Of a stretch of DNA of 64,000 bases, positions 16,716-27,187 are shown one piece after another. The translations under genes and the position numbers were made by a program. The notes beneath the pieces were generated by a model. The model saw nothing but the letters and a program-made list of their open reading frames with translations. It was not told where the DNA came from and ran no database searches. Within the stretch, counting starts at the first letter, position 1, and each line of letters opens with the position of its first letter. Origin of the DNA: Streptomyces sp. SID8374 (lineage in GTDB: Bacteria; Actinomycetota; Actinomycetes; Streptomycetales; Streptomycetaceae); contig NZ_WWGH01000001.1 in NCBI RefSeq assembly GCF_009865135.1, forward strand, positions 3,224,001 to 3,288,000, given 5' to 3'.

Positions 16716-17173
16716 ACGGTGAAGTCCTCCGAAGGTGAGTGGACCCGGCGTGCTGTCCGGGCTTGCTCCACCTTGGTAACCCGCACCCCCGCCGGTGCTC
16801 AAACACCCCATCTACGAAGAAAAGCCGTAGTGAGGGGTGCGGGAATTCGCCTCGGTTGTCCCGTTTCGGGAGGCGGGACCGGGCGACGAAATCCCTCACC
16901 CGAATGAGGTTTAAACGCTGTTCTGGGGGCACTTTTCCGGACATGGCACCGCGAACGGGCTGTATCGCCCGCCGAGCCGGAGCCTCCTCCCCCCGCCGGG
17001 CCAAAGGTCCCCCCACCACTCCTGACGCCATCTCCTAGCGCGGGTAGTAGGCCTGTTTCGGCCTGTGCGCCTTGTCACCGCCTGTGGGACCTAAGTCCTT
17101 CCGATTCAGGACCTTCGGCCTGCTACATCACTACGCTGACGGGAAAGCGGATCCGCGCCCCGGGGGGACCACC
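16716..17173. other. Divergent intergenic region between the M23 gene and the trypco2 gene
   Basis: These 458 nt hold the M23 leader with its nested hairpin (16732-16774) and AT-richer stretches (for example GGTTTAAACG near 16910) that may be promoter elements. No convincing ORF, tRNA or known riboswitch is visible. The ribosome site for the downstream plus-strand gene is the G-run just before 17174. Confidence 0.6.
16732..16774 (-). promoter_or_regulatory. Nested hairpin in the 5' leader of the M23 peptidase
   Basis: In the transcript, AAGGTG pairs with CACCTT and, inside it, CCCGG pairs with CCGGG. The structure ends 17 nt before the ATG and next to the GGAGG ribosome site. It could act as an attenuator or a ribosome-access switch. 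It does not match the c-di-AMP (ydaO) riboswitch features I know. Confidence 0.45.
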
Positions 17174-17530
17174 ATGACGGCCGAGAACACCCACGACCTG
17201 GACGGCATCGAGCTCGCCGATGCCGTCGAATCCATCCGGAACCAGCTGGTCGAGGCGGCGGCCCGGGCCACGGGCCGCCCGCTCGCCTTCGCGGTCGGGG
17301 ACATCCAGATGGAGTTCACCCTCGAACTCCGCAAGGAGGCCAAGGCGGGCGGCAAGGTGAAGGCCTGGGTGGTCGAGGCGGGCGCCGACGCGTCCCGGAC
17401 GACGGGCCGCACGCACAAGGTGGCGTTCACGCTGAGCCCGCGGAACGCGGTGACCGGGGAGGCGTGGGAGGTGGGGGCGGAGAACGACGGTTCGACGGAG
17501 GGGTTCGGTGAGGGGGCGGCGCGCCCGTGA
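17174..17530 (+). CDS. Trypco2-domain protein
   Basis: This 118-residue protein consists almost entirely of a trypsin-co-occurring domain 2 (IELADAVESIRNQLVEA, FAVGDIQMEFTLELRKE, KAWVVEAGADAS, HKVAFTLSP). That small alpha/beta domain is found next to trypsin-like proteases in predicted bacterial conflict systems. The ATG at 17174 follows a GGGGGG ribosome site; the longer in-frame version lacks family character. The stop overlaps the start of the next gene (GTGA), so the two are translationally coupled. It probably acts as an adaptor, sensor or substrate of the trypsin-NACHT protein, a role inferred from gene context. Confidence 0.85.
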   Translation: MTAENTHDLDGIELADAVESIRNQLVEAAARATGRPLAFAVGDIQMEFTLELRKEAKAGGKVKAWVVEAGADASRTTGRTHKVAFTLSPRNAVTGEAWEVGAENDGSTEGFGEGAARP

Positions 17531-20500
17531 GCCCCGCACGCCCGCCCGTCACGCACCTCGCCGACCGTACGGTGGTGGTCTCCGGCGCTCTCCAGGGCAG
17601 CGGCGTCCTCCTCACCGACCGGCTGGTCCTGACCTGCGCCCACGTGGTCAAGACCGGCTCCGTCCTGATCGCCCACCCCGCGCTCCCGGACCGGATACGG
17701 GCCACGGTCGCCTGGATCGACTACCGCCTCGACGCGGCCCTGCTGGAGGCCACCGAGCCGGTGCGGCCGGTCCCCCCGGCGCGGATCGGCGTGCTGGACA
17801 CCCGAAAGGCGATCCCCGGGTGCGAGATCACCGGCTTCCCCCGGGTCCAGCGCTACGGCCCGGACAAGCGCCTGGAGGCGGACCACTACACGGCGACGGT
17901 CCTGCCCATGGCGGGCCGGGTCCGTGACCTGCTGGTCTGCGAGCTGGACGGCCCGCCCGCCGCCGGGCCGGACGACGAGCCGCCGGCCCTGTCCGGCCTC
18001 TCCGGCGGCCCGGTCTTCGCCGGGGACGTCCTCCTGGGCATCGCCCGCCAGGTGCCGCAGCAGCGGGAGGGCCGCCGGGTCGAGTGCGTCCCGCTCGGCC
18101 CGGTCCTTGCGGCGGAGCCCTTCGTGCAGGCCTACCGCAGGACCGGCGCCCCGCTGCGGGAGGAACGCGTCCACGGCAACTTCCCGAGAGACCTGCGGTA
18201 CGAGGCGGAGTACGGGCAGGCGCTGGGCGTCGCGTACCGCCGTACGAAGATCTTCGGCCTGGACGAGCTGAGCCGCCACGACTCCGAATGGGACCTGGAC
18301 ACGGCCTACCTCAGCCTGGAGGCCCAGGCGCAGGACCGGACCGCGCCGGGCCCGCCCCTCCCCCAGCGCATCGACACCCTCCTCACCGACCGCCCCCGGG
18401 TCCTGCTGCGCGGCGAGGCGGGCGCGGGCAAGACGACCCTGCTGTGGTGGCTGGCCGCCCACGCCTCGGCCCGCACCCTGGACGAGGACCTGGCCCCGCT
18501 GAACGGCCTGGTCCCGTTCGTCGTACCGCTGCGCACGCTGCGAGCCCGTGGCGGTACGTTCCCGGGCCCGGCGGAGCTGTGGCACGCGGCGCCCCTGGTG
18601 GTCGACGCGGCGCCTGAGGGGTGGGCGGGGCGGGTCCTGGAGTCCGGCCGGGCGCTGCTGCTGGTGGACGGGCTGGACGAGGTGCCGCCGGAGGACCGCG
18701 AGCAGGCGCACACCTGGCTGTCGCAGCTCCTGGCCCGCTACCCGGAGACCCGGTGCGTGGCGACCGTACGGCCGCTCGCCGTCGAACCGGACTGGCTGCG
18801 CTCGGAAGGCTTCGCGGAGTTACGTCTGCTGCCGATGCGGGACGAGGACATCCAGGCGTTCGTGGCCTCCTGGCACCGGGCGGCCCGGCTCTCCGAGGAG
18901 GACGACGCCGACCGCCTGGACGCGCTGGAACAGGACCTCTCCCGCCAGTTCGAGCAGAACTCCACACTCCGTGACCTGGCCCGTACGCCCCTGCTCTGCG
19001 CGGTGATCTGCGCCCTGCACCGCCGCCGCGACGGCCTGCTCCCGGAGACCCGGTGGAAGCTGTACCGCTCGGCGCTGGAGATGCTCCTCGGCCACCGTGA
19101 CCAGCGACGCCGGATCGGTGACCCCGAGGGCATCGACCTGAGCGTCGAGGAACACACCCAGCTCCTCCAGCGCATCGCGGTCTGGCTGGTGCGCGAGGGC
19201 CAGTCGGAGTTCACCCGGGACCAGGCGCTGCGGCAGCTCGGCCGGGCGCTGGCGGGGATGGAGCGGGTGAGCGCGCAGGGGCCGCCGGAGCGGATTCTCA
19301 CCCACCTGCTCAACCGCAGCGGCCTGCTCCGCGAACACACGGACGACACCTACCAGTTCATCCACCGGACCTTCCAGGACTACCTGGCCGCCAAGGAGTT
19401 CGTCGAGGACGACCACCTCAACGAACTGCTGCGCCACGCGGACGAGGAGACCTGGCAGGACGTGATCCTGCTGGCGGCGGGGCACTGTGGGCGGCGTGAA
19501 CTGGGCGTACTGGTGGGCGGGTTGCTGGACGTGGGCCTGCGGCACGAGGCCGGTACGGAGGAGCGCACCGCCGTCCATGTCCTGGCCGCCCTGTGCGCCC
19601 AGCACGCGACGTGGCTGGACGAAGCGGTACGGAGTGCGGTCCGGGAGAGCACAGCTGCGCTCTTTCCGCCGACCGGGGACAGCCAGGTGCGGTCTCTGGC
19701 CCGGCTGGGACAGGCGGCACTGGCGTTTCTACCCGATCCGGACACGGTGTCCGACTCGGAGAAGCACGCCCCCTTCATGGTCTCCCTGGTCCTGAACATC
19801 GGGGGAGCCGCCGCGGTTCCGCACGCCCGTGCTTGGGTGCTGGCCCACCCCTGGCTGGGCCAGACCTTCATGGGCAAATGGGAGCACTTCCCGCCCGAGG
19901 AGTACGCCACCGAGGTGCTGGCTCACTGCGACCTCACGGGCACCGTTCTCAGCGTGAGCGACCGGAATCAGCTGAGGTCGCTGCGCCACCTGCCGTCCGT
20001 GTTCGCCCTGTCACTCCGCTTGGACCTGTCCGAGGCGGAGGCCGGTGCGCTGCTGCAGAACACGCGTATCGAAGCACTCTTCGTGGGGGAGACCGGCCGT
20101 CTCCCCGGGCTGTCGTTCCTGAGCGCCGCCGCGGACTCCCTGTCGGTGCTGGACACCGGGCCGTGCGCGGGGGTGCGGGATTTCGCGCCGCTCGCCGGGC
20201 TCCACCAGCTCAAGACCCTGTTCGTGGACACCCAGGGGACGCTCCCCGCCGACCTGGCGCCGCTGGCGGGTCTGCCCGCCCTGTCGCGCCTCATCCTGAG
20301 GCACCTGGAGGCGGACCGGCTGAGCGAGGTCGCGGCCAACCCCGGTGTCACCGACCTGACGGTCACCAGCCGGCGTCCGCTCGTCCTGGACGGGCTCGGT
20401 GCCTGGAAGTCGCTCAGGGACCTGGAGGTCTCGGAATTCGCCGCGTTCGACGATGCCCTCGACGCGCTGCGGGAGCATTCCCGGGTCACCGCTCTCCGCC

Positions 20501-20784
20501 TCACCGCCTTCCCTTGGGCACACCGGCCGGCCCGCGCTGTGTCCGCACCCACCGTTGAGTACCTGTCCGTACCGGCCCCTGACCACTCCGGTGACCTCGG
20601 GATGCTGCGACCGCTCTTCCCCGGGGTCGCCCATCTCAGCCTGGAGGCCTCCGCCCTGCGCGTACTGGACCTCACACCGCTGCACACCTGGCCGGGTCTG
20701 CGGGTGCAGGTCACCGGGTTGTCCCAGCAGCGTCTGATCGGGGCGGAGGAGCTGGGCGACCGGCTCAACGCCCCTCCCGGCTGA
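17527..20784 (+). CDS. Trypsin-like protease-NACHT ATPase-leucine-rich STAND protein
   Basis: This 1085-residue protein has three parts. Residues about 15-205 form a chymotrypsin-fold protease with His39 (LTCAHVV), Asp69 (DAALLE) and Ser159 (GLSGGP), so the triad is complete. Residues about 285-660 form a NACHT NTPase with Walker A GEAGAGKTT (296-304), Walker B LLLVDGLDEVP (377-387), a downstream arginine (ATVRPL) and the QFIHRTFQDYLAA motif typical of the winged-helix end of NACHT modules. From about residue 700 a helical then leucine-rich region runs to the end, the likely ligand sensor. No signal peptide is seen, so it is cytosolic. The start is a GTG overlapping the trypco2 stop. The probable role is a ligand-triggered protease in antiphage or self/non-self defence; targets are unknown. 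Confidence 0.9.
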   Translation: MSPARPPVTHLADRTVVVSGALQGSGVLLTDRLVLTCAHVVKTGSVLIAHPALPDRIRATVAWIDYRLDAALLEATEPVRPVPPARIGVLDTRKAIPGCEITGFPRVQRYGPDKRLEADHYTATVLPMAGRVRDLLVCELDGPPAAGPDDEPPALSGLSGGPVFAGDVLLGIARQVPQQREGRRVECVPLGPVLAAEPFVQAYRRTGAPLREERVHGNFPRDLRYEAEYGQALGVAYRRTKIFGLDELSRHDSEWDLDTAYLSLEAQAQDRTAPGPPLPQRIDTLLTDRPRVLLRGEAGAGKTTLLWWLAAHASARTLDEDLAPLNGLVPFVVPLRTLRARGGTFPGPAELWHAAPLVVDAAPEGWAGRVLESGRALLLVDGLDEVPPEDREQAHTWLSQLLARYPETRCVATVRPLAVEPDWLRSEGFAELRLLPMRDEDIQAFVASWHRAARLSEEDDADRLDALEQDLSRQFEQNSTLRDLARTPLLCAVICALHRRRDGLLPETRWKLYRSALEMLLGHRDQRRRIGDPEGIDLSVEEHTQLLQRIAVWLVREGQSEFTRDQALRQLGRALAGMERVSAQGPPERILTHLLNRSGLLREHTDDTYQFIHRTFQDYLAAKEFVEDDHLNELLRHADEETWQDVILLAAGHCGRRELGVLVGGLLDVGLRHEAGTEERTAVHVLAALCAQHATWLDEAVRSAVRESTAALFPPTGDSQVRSLARLGQAALAFLPDPDTVSDSEKHAPFMVSLVLNIGGAAAVPHARAWVLAHPWLGQTFMGKWEHFPPEEYATEVLAHCDLTGTVLSVSDRNQLRSLRHLPSVFALSLRLDLSEAEAGALLQNTRIEALFVGETGRLPGLSFLSAAADSLSVLDTGPCAGVRDFAPLAGLHQLKTLFVDTQGTLPADLAPLAGLPALSRLILRHLEADRLSEVAANPGVTDLTVTSRRPLVLDGLGAWKSLRDLEVSEFAAFDDALDALREHSRVTALRLTAFPWAHRPARAVSAPTVEYLSVPAPDHSGDLGMLRPLFPGVAHLSLEASALRVLDLTPLHTWPGLRVQVTGLSQQRLIGAEELGDRLNAPPG

Positions 20785-20792
20785 CGCACGCC

Positions 20793-20848
20793 AAAAAGGG
20801 GCTGCCCCGGACCGGTACGGATACCGGTTCCGGGGCAGCCCCTTCACC
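20793..20848. terminator. Bidirectional terminator between NACHT gene and clpC
   Basis: A very stable stem (AAGGGGCTGCCCCGG with its complement, plus an inner ACCGGT/ACCGGT pairing) lies at 20796-20844. It is flanked by an A-run on the left that becomes a U-run for the minus strand. It ends both the convergent NACHT gene and clpC. Confidence 0.9.
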
Positions 20849-20874
20849 ACAAGCTCACGCCATAGGCGCGCGCG

Positions 20875-23403
<2,529 letters not shown>

Positions 23404-23853
23404 CGTTAATCGCTCCTCAGAGCGGTCGGTCAGTGAGGGGTCGGTCCCCTCCCAGTCCTTCCGCATGCTAGTCCCGCAGGACGGGACAGCTCATTCCAAC
23501 TGCCGACATCCGTCCGGATCACCCCGCACCGGGCGGGGATTCTTACTGCCGAACAGCTGACAACTGCTCCAACCCGATGGTGCGAGACGATGTTCCCGCA
23601 GGCCAGGCAGATACCCCTTTCGCCAGTACGCCGATGGCGAACGTGAGACGCCTCGGCCTGCGTGTCGCCCCTTCCCACTAGGAAAGTCTTACCCGCAATC
23701 ACTGACAGTCCATGCGGCGCGCCCCGGTTCCCTCCGCTACGGGCGAACAACCTTGCGCTGCCTCACGCTCCCGCGCGCCCCTGAAAGCCGGACACAACGT
23801 GATCGCCCGGGAACCCTGCGTAACTTCGCCGTCGGTTCAGCGGTTCATCAGAC
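23404..23853. other. Divergent intergenic region upstream of clpC
   Basis: These 450 nt lie between clpC and the SCO3374-type gene. They contain a 23-bp inverted repeat resembling a ClgR operator (see next entry) and base composition less GC-biased than the flanks. No ORF with coding character is present on either strand. Both promoters must lie here. Confidence 0.6.
23619..23642 (-). promoter_or_regulatory. ClgR-like operator upstream of clpC
   Basis: The minus strand reads GTTCGC-N5-GCG, the form I recall for the Streptomyces ClgR motif. It is embedded in the inverted repeat TTCGCCA-N9-TGGCGAA. ClgR activates clp and lon genes in Streptomyces, which fits its place upstream of clpC. The distance of about 216 nt to the start implies a long leader. 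Confidence 0.5.
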
Positions 23854-24504
23854 ATGGCCTTCATCGTTCCGCCGCCCCGATCGTCACCCGACGCCGGTCC
23901 CGGCCGTGCGGGGCCGGGTCCCGTCGCTCCGGGTCTCTCCGCTCCCGCCGCTCCGGGTCCCACCGCTCTCGCCCGGTGGTACGAGCGGGAGCTCGGCTGG
24001 GCGACCGAGGGGCGCGCTCCGGTGCGACTGCTCACCGGGGTCGGCTTCGACGTGCTGGAGCTTCCCGCCGAGGCCGGTCACGCCCTGCTGCGCCGCCCCG
24101 TGCGGACCGGTCCTGTGCTGCTGAGCGGCGGACGGATAGGGCTGCTGGTCGCCGCCGGCGGCGCCGATGAGCTGCCGGGGCTGCTGGACTGGCTGGAGTG
24201 GGGTCCGATCGCTCTCGATCTGACCGCCTTGGGGACGGGGGGCCGCGTCACGGCTCCGTCCCCCTGGGTGGGTGGTGCGGGCTCGCCGGGGGCCGCTGTC
24301 TGGCTGCGGCCCCCTGAGCCGAGGCGAACACCCGGAACGGCGCTTCCCGCATTCACGGGCTTCGGGAGCAGCGGTGGGGATGCCCCCGATCTCGTACGCC
24401 TGGTGGACGCCGCGGCGACGGAATGCCATCGGGTCCGGTTGTCGCATGCCCGGGCCGGGCTGCGTAACAGCAGTCCGGCAGATCAGCCGTTGGCCTTCTC
24501 GTAA
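23854..24504 (+). CDS. SCO3374-family protein, unknown function
   Basis: This 216-residue protein belongs to a Streptomyces-restricted family located next to lsr2. A Pro/Gly/Ala-rich N-terminus of about 35 residues is followed by a domain beginning ARWYERELGWATEGRAPVRL. That opening recalls the N-terminal segment of bifunctional primase/polymerase (prim-pol-like) proteins, but catalytic acidic residues are not evident. The rest is Leu/Gly-rich with no transmembrane segment. Its 3' end overlaps the 3' end of convergent lsr2 by 22 nt. Function is not known. Confidence 0.8.
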   Translation: MAFIVPPPRSSPDAGPGRAGPGPVAPGLSAPAAPGPTALARWYERELGWATEGRAPVRLLTGVGFDVLELPAEAGHALLRRPVRTGPVLLSGGRIGLLVAAGGADELPGLLDWLEWGPIALDLTALGTGGRVTAPSPWVGGAGSPGAAVWLRPPEPRRTPGTALPAFTGFGSSGGDAPDLVRLVDAAATECHRVRLSHARAGLRNSSPADQPLAFS

Positions 24505-24818
24505 GCCTCACGGATCTCGGCGGGAACGCGGCCGCGGTCATTCACGTTGTGGCCGTTCTCCCGCGCCCACCGGCGGATTTCCGCGGTGTCCTTGTTGCCA
24601 CCGGCCACAGCGCGGCCCTTGCCACGGCCCGTGGCGGCGCGGCCACCGGTGCGGCGGCCACCCTTGGTGTAGGGCTCGAGAAGACCGCGAAGCTTGTCCG
24701 CATTGGCCGTGGTGAGGTCGATCTCGTACGTCTTGCCGTCAAGCGCGAACGTCACGGTCTCGTCCGCCTCGACACCGTCGAGGTCATCGACAAGAAGGAC
24801 CTGAACCTTCTGTGCCAC
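24483..24818 (-). CDS. lsr2: Nucleoid-associated xenogeneic silencer Lsr2
   Basis: Lsr2 (111 residues) is the actinobacterial H-NS analogue that binds AT-rich minor grooves and silences foreign DNA. The N-terminal oligomerisation domain (VQVLLVDDLDGVEADETVTF, YEIDLTTANADKLRGLLEPY) and the C-terminal DNA-binding domain (AEIRRWARENGHNVNDRGRVPAEI) are both complete, with the RGR hook present. The linker is Arg/Gly-rich (about 60-75). The GTG at 24818 is set by an AAAGGAA ribosome site; the upstream extension is non-coding. Confidence 0.96.
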   Translation of the reverse strand: MAQKVQVLLVDDLDGVEADETVTFALDGKTYEIDLTTANADKLRGLLEPYTKGGRRTGGRAATGRGKGRAVAGGNKDTAEIRRWARENGHNVNDRGRVPAEIREAYEKANG

Positions 24819-24972
24819 GGGATTTCCTTTCATCGAAAATGGAGTACGCGGAAAGGAAACCGCTTTTCTCGGGAAAACACAAACCCCCGGGAGAGGTTCA
24901 GGAGCGCGAGAACACGGGAAACGTGCGCGATTCGGACATAGGGATGCAGGGCTTGCACACACCATCCGCGCA

Positions 24973-25542
24973 TCACAGGTGCAGAAGCATCCGGCTGTTG
25001 CCCAAGGTGTTCGGCTTCACCCGTTCGAGACCGAGGAACTCGGCGACACCCTCGTCGTAGGAACGCAGCAGCTCACTGTAGACATCGGTGTCGACCGGAG
25101 TCTCTCCGATCTCGACGAACCCGTGCTTCGCGAAGAAGTCCACTTCGAAGGTGAGGCAGAAAACCCTGCGCACCCCGAGCCAGCGGGCGGTCTGGAGAAG
25201 CTTCTCCAGTACGTGATGGCCCACGCCCGCCCCCCTGATCCGGGGGTCGACGGCGAGAGTCCGGACTTCCGCGAGGTCTTCCCACATCACATGGAGAGCG
25301 CCGCAGCCGACGACCCGGGCATCCTCGTCGCGTTCCGCGACCCAGAACTCCTGGATGTCCTCGTAAAGGGTGACGGTGGCTTTGTCGAGGAGGATGCCGC
25401 CGGACACGTAGCCGTCGAGGAGCCGACGTACGGATGACACATCACTCGTCCTCGCCCGGCGGACGGTGATGGCGGGCTTATTTACCGACGGGTCGGTATG
25501 AAAGTCGGTATCCGGTTCGGTTTGCGGCTGCTCTGAGGACAT
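24973..25542 (-). CDS. GNAT amino-acid N-acetyltransferase (ArgA-like)
   Basis: This 189-residue single-domain GNAT acetyltransferase has motif A (EVRTLAVDPRIRGAGVGHHVLEKLL, about 92-116) and the motif B sequence FFAKHGFVEIGET. It resembles the short actinobacterial N-acetylglutamate synthase (M. tuberculosis Rv2747 type), which starts arginine synthesis without the kinase-like domain of E. coli ArgA. The N-terminal 25 residues are acidic and variable. It lies 155 nt upstream of lsr2 on the same strand. The specific substrate is inferred from similarity. Confidence 0.85.
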   Translation of the reverse strand: MSSEQPQTEPDTDFHTDPSVNKPAITVRRARTSDVSSVRRLLDGYVSGGILLDKATVTLYEDIQEFWVAERDEDARVVGCGALHVMWEDLAEVRTLAVDPRIRGAGVGHHVLEKLLQTARWLGVRRVFCLTFEVDFFAKHGFVEIGETPVDTDVYSELLRSYDEGVAEFLGLERVKPNTLGNSRMLLHL

Positions 25543-25551
25543 GCCCCGACG

Positions 25552-26046
25552 CTATCGCCCGCTCTCGGACCCCGTGCCATCGGCCGGGGCGTCGACTTCG
25601 GGGGCCCCCGCGGTCCGTTCCGGCGGGTTGCCCTCCGGATTGTCCGCCGGGCCGCCTGCCGGATTGTCCGCGGAGTTGTCCACCGGGTTCGGGGAAACCA
25701 TGCGAACAGCGTCCTGAAGTGCTTCGCGCTGCTCAGGCGACATCATCCCGAAGAACGCGACAAGGGCGGCGGCCGGGTTGTCACTGCGCGACCAGGCTTC
25801 GTTCATCAGTGCGGCCGAGTAGGCGGCCCTGGTGGAGACGGCCGTATATCGATATGCCCGGCCGTCCACTTCCCTGCGGACCCAGCCCTTCTGATGGAGA
25901 TTGTCCATTACCGTCATCACCGTCGTGTAGGCGATGGACCGTTCCTGCTGGAGGTCCTCAAGGACTTCCCGCACGGTGACCGGACGGTTCCATTGCCAGA
26001 CGCGTGTCATCACGGCGTCTTCCAGCTCTCCCAATTGGCGGGGCAC
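25552..26046 (-). CDS. BlaI/MecI/CopY-family repressor
   Basis: This 164-residue Penicillinase_R-type regulator has the winged helix at about residues 5-80 (LGELEDAVMTRVWQWNRPVT, YTTVMTVMDNLHQKGWVRRE, RAYRYTAVSTRAAYSAALMN). A dimerisation helix follows, ending FFGMMSPEQREALQDAV. The tail from about 120 is Asn/Pro/Gly-rich and low complexity. Members regulate beta-lactamase, copper or respiratory genes. No BlaR1/MecR1-type sensor protease lies next to it, so the regulon is unknown. Only 9 nt separate its stop from the upstream end of the acetyltransferase gene. Confidence 0.92.
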   Translation of the reverse strand: MPRQLGELEDAVMTRVWQWNRPVTVREVLEDLQQERSIAYTTVMTVMDNLHQKGWVRREVDGRAYRYTAVSTRAAYSAALMNEAWSRSDNPAAALVAFFGMMSPEQREALQDAVRMVSPNPVDNSADNPAGGPADNPEGNPPERTAGAPEVDAPADGTGSESGR

Positions 26047-26095
26047 GGGATCACTTTAGTGCCACATGTCCCGAATGGCTGGTTATTTACAGAGC

Positions 26096-26130
26096 CAAAA
26101 GAGCGCACGGCTCTCATGAGCCGTGCGCTC
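26096..26130 (-). terminator. Intrinsic terminator after small membrane ORF
   Basis: A perfect 12-bp stem (GAGCGCACGGCT with AGCCGTGCGCTC, loop CTCATG) is followed on the minus strand by TTTT. It lies 27 nt after the stop of the 26157-26336 gene. Confidence 0.9.
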
Positions 26131-26156
26131 CAGGGGGTGCGGGACGGACCGTGCGG

Positions 26157-26336
26157 TCAGGCGTTCTCCGGACGAGCGGTCTGCTTTACGGATTCCGCGC
26201 GGGCGATCGCCGCGTCCACGGCCTCGTCCTCCTTGGCCTTGTTCGGACCGCCCTGGCTCTTGACGATCGTCACGACCAGGCCGATGAAGAAGATGGCCAT
26301 CACCACGGGGGGCACGAGCGCGGATACGTAGTCCAT
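26157..26336 (-). CDS. Small single-pass membrane protein
   Basis: This 59-residue protein has an N-terminal transmembrane helix at about residues 4-25 (VSALVPPVVMAIFFIGLVVTIV) and a charged cytosolic tail (KAKEDEAVDAAIARAESVKQ). The ATG at 26336 gives a compact protein directly before the helix. It ends with a strong intrinsic terminator, which supports it as a real transcribed gene. It is of a type conserved in Streptomyces with no assigned function. Confidence 0.8.
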   Translation of the reverse strand: MDYVSALVPPVVMAIFFIGLVVTIVKSQGGPNKAKEDEAVDAAIARAESVKQTARPENA

Positions 26337-26431
26337 GCCGTCCAGAGTAGCGAGCCCCGTACGACGGGACGCGGCGCCCTCCCGTGTCTTCGGGAGAGCG
26401 CCGCGTCCGGGGCGTGCGGTGCGGACCAGGA

Positions 26432-27055
26432 TCAGCCCGCGGCGCGCTCCTCCTCCGAGGGGGGCGGGGTGGGGCGGCGACGGGGCGGGAAGACCTCGGA
26501 CGGCTTGGGCGCCGGGCGGGTGCCGGGGGCCGGGGTGCGGCCCGGGGCGGGGGCGGCCGGGGCCTTGGGGCGGTCCGGCTCCCGGTCGGCCGCCCGGCCG
26601 CCGGGCAGGGCCAGCAGCCGGCTGCGGGGGCCGGGGGCCGATGCGGCGGCGGAGCGGCCGGCGAGCCGGGCCCGTACAGAACGTTCGGCGAGGATCTGGC
26701 AGCGCTCCAGGAGGGCCGCCGCCAGCGGCTTCCCGCGCAGCGCGCGCAGGGCCGCCAGATCGTCGGGGCGGGGGTCGTAACCGGCCGCCAGGGCGTCCTG
26801 GAGCAGCTCCAGATAGCCGGTGACGGAGCCGGGGAGGGCGGCGCGGTAGCGGGCGAGGTCGGCCAGGAGGAATGCTCGCAGCCGGCCCGCCTCCCCGACC
26901 GCCTCGTCCACGGAGCCCGCGAGCCGCAGGCAGTCCTGGACATCCTCGTCGGACAGGGGCATGGGGTGGAGGGCGATGGCGAGGGCACGTCGGAGCACCC
27001 GCAGCTCGTCCGCGCTGAACGCCATGCCGCCTCGTGAACCGTAGGGCGTGGGCAT
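26432..27055 (-). CDS. Hypothetical protein with helical N-terminal domain
   Basis: This 207-residue protein of unknown function has a helical domain at about residues 10-150 (FSADELRVLRRALAIALHPM, EDVQDCLRLAGSVDEAVGEA, RGKPLAAALLERCQILAERS). A Pro/Arg-rich disordered tail runs to the end. Starts at 27055 (MPTPYGS) and 27025 (MAFSADEL) are both plausible, and the second begins right at the conserved-looking domain. There is no signal or membrane segment. It is followed on the same strand by the small membrane gene. Confidence 0.75.
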   Translation of the reverse strand: MPTPYGSRGGMAFSADELRVLRRALAIALHPMPLSDEDVQDCLRLAGSVDEAVGEAGRLRAFLLADLARYRAALPGSVTGYLELLQDALAAGYDPRPDDLAALRALRGKPLAAALLERCQILAERSVRARLAGRSAAASAPGPRSRLLALPGGRAADREPDRPKAPAAPAPGRTPAPGTRPAPKPSEVFPPRRRPTPPPSEEERAAG

Positions 27056-27187
27056 AACGCGACAATACGTGCTAAATGGACAAAATCCGTTTAACTGGTC
27101 GTCGGTGGCGCGGCGTCCGCGAACGGTGGCCCGGGCCCCGCCGGGAGGCGTTTCCCCCAGGTACGCCGCGCCGGGCGGCCGGACCGG

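Noticed and set aside
15897..16907. 336-codon plus-strand frame opposite the M23 gene
   Set aside because: It has Gly/Arg/Val-rich shadow composition over a well-defined secreted peptidase gene.
16716..17030. ydaO (c-di-AMP) riboswitch upstream of the M23 peptidase gene
   Set aside because: This is an attractive idea because disA is in the window and such riboswitches control wall hydrolases. The leader lacks the conserved ydaO segments I know (the GGGGAACC-type and GGGGTGAATC-type junctions and the 3' conserved stretch).
17131..18711. 526-codon minus-strand frame across the trypco2/NACHT start
   Set aside because: It is antisense to a coupled gene pair with intact catalytic motifs and has no domain of its own.
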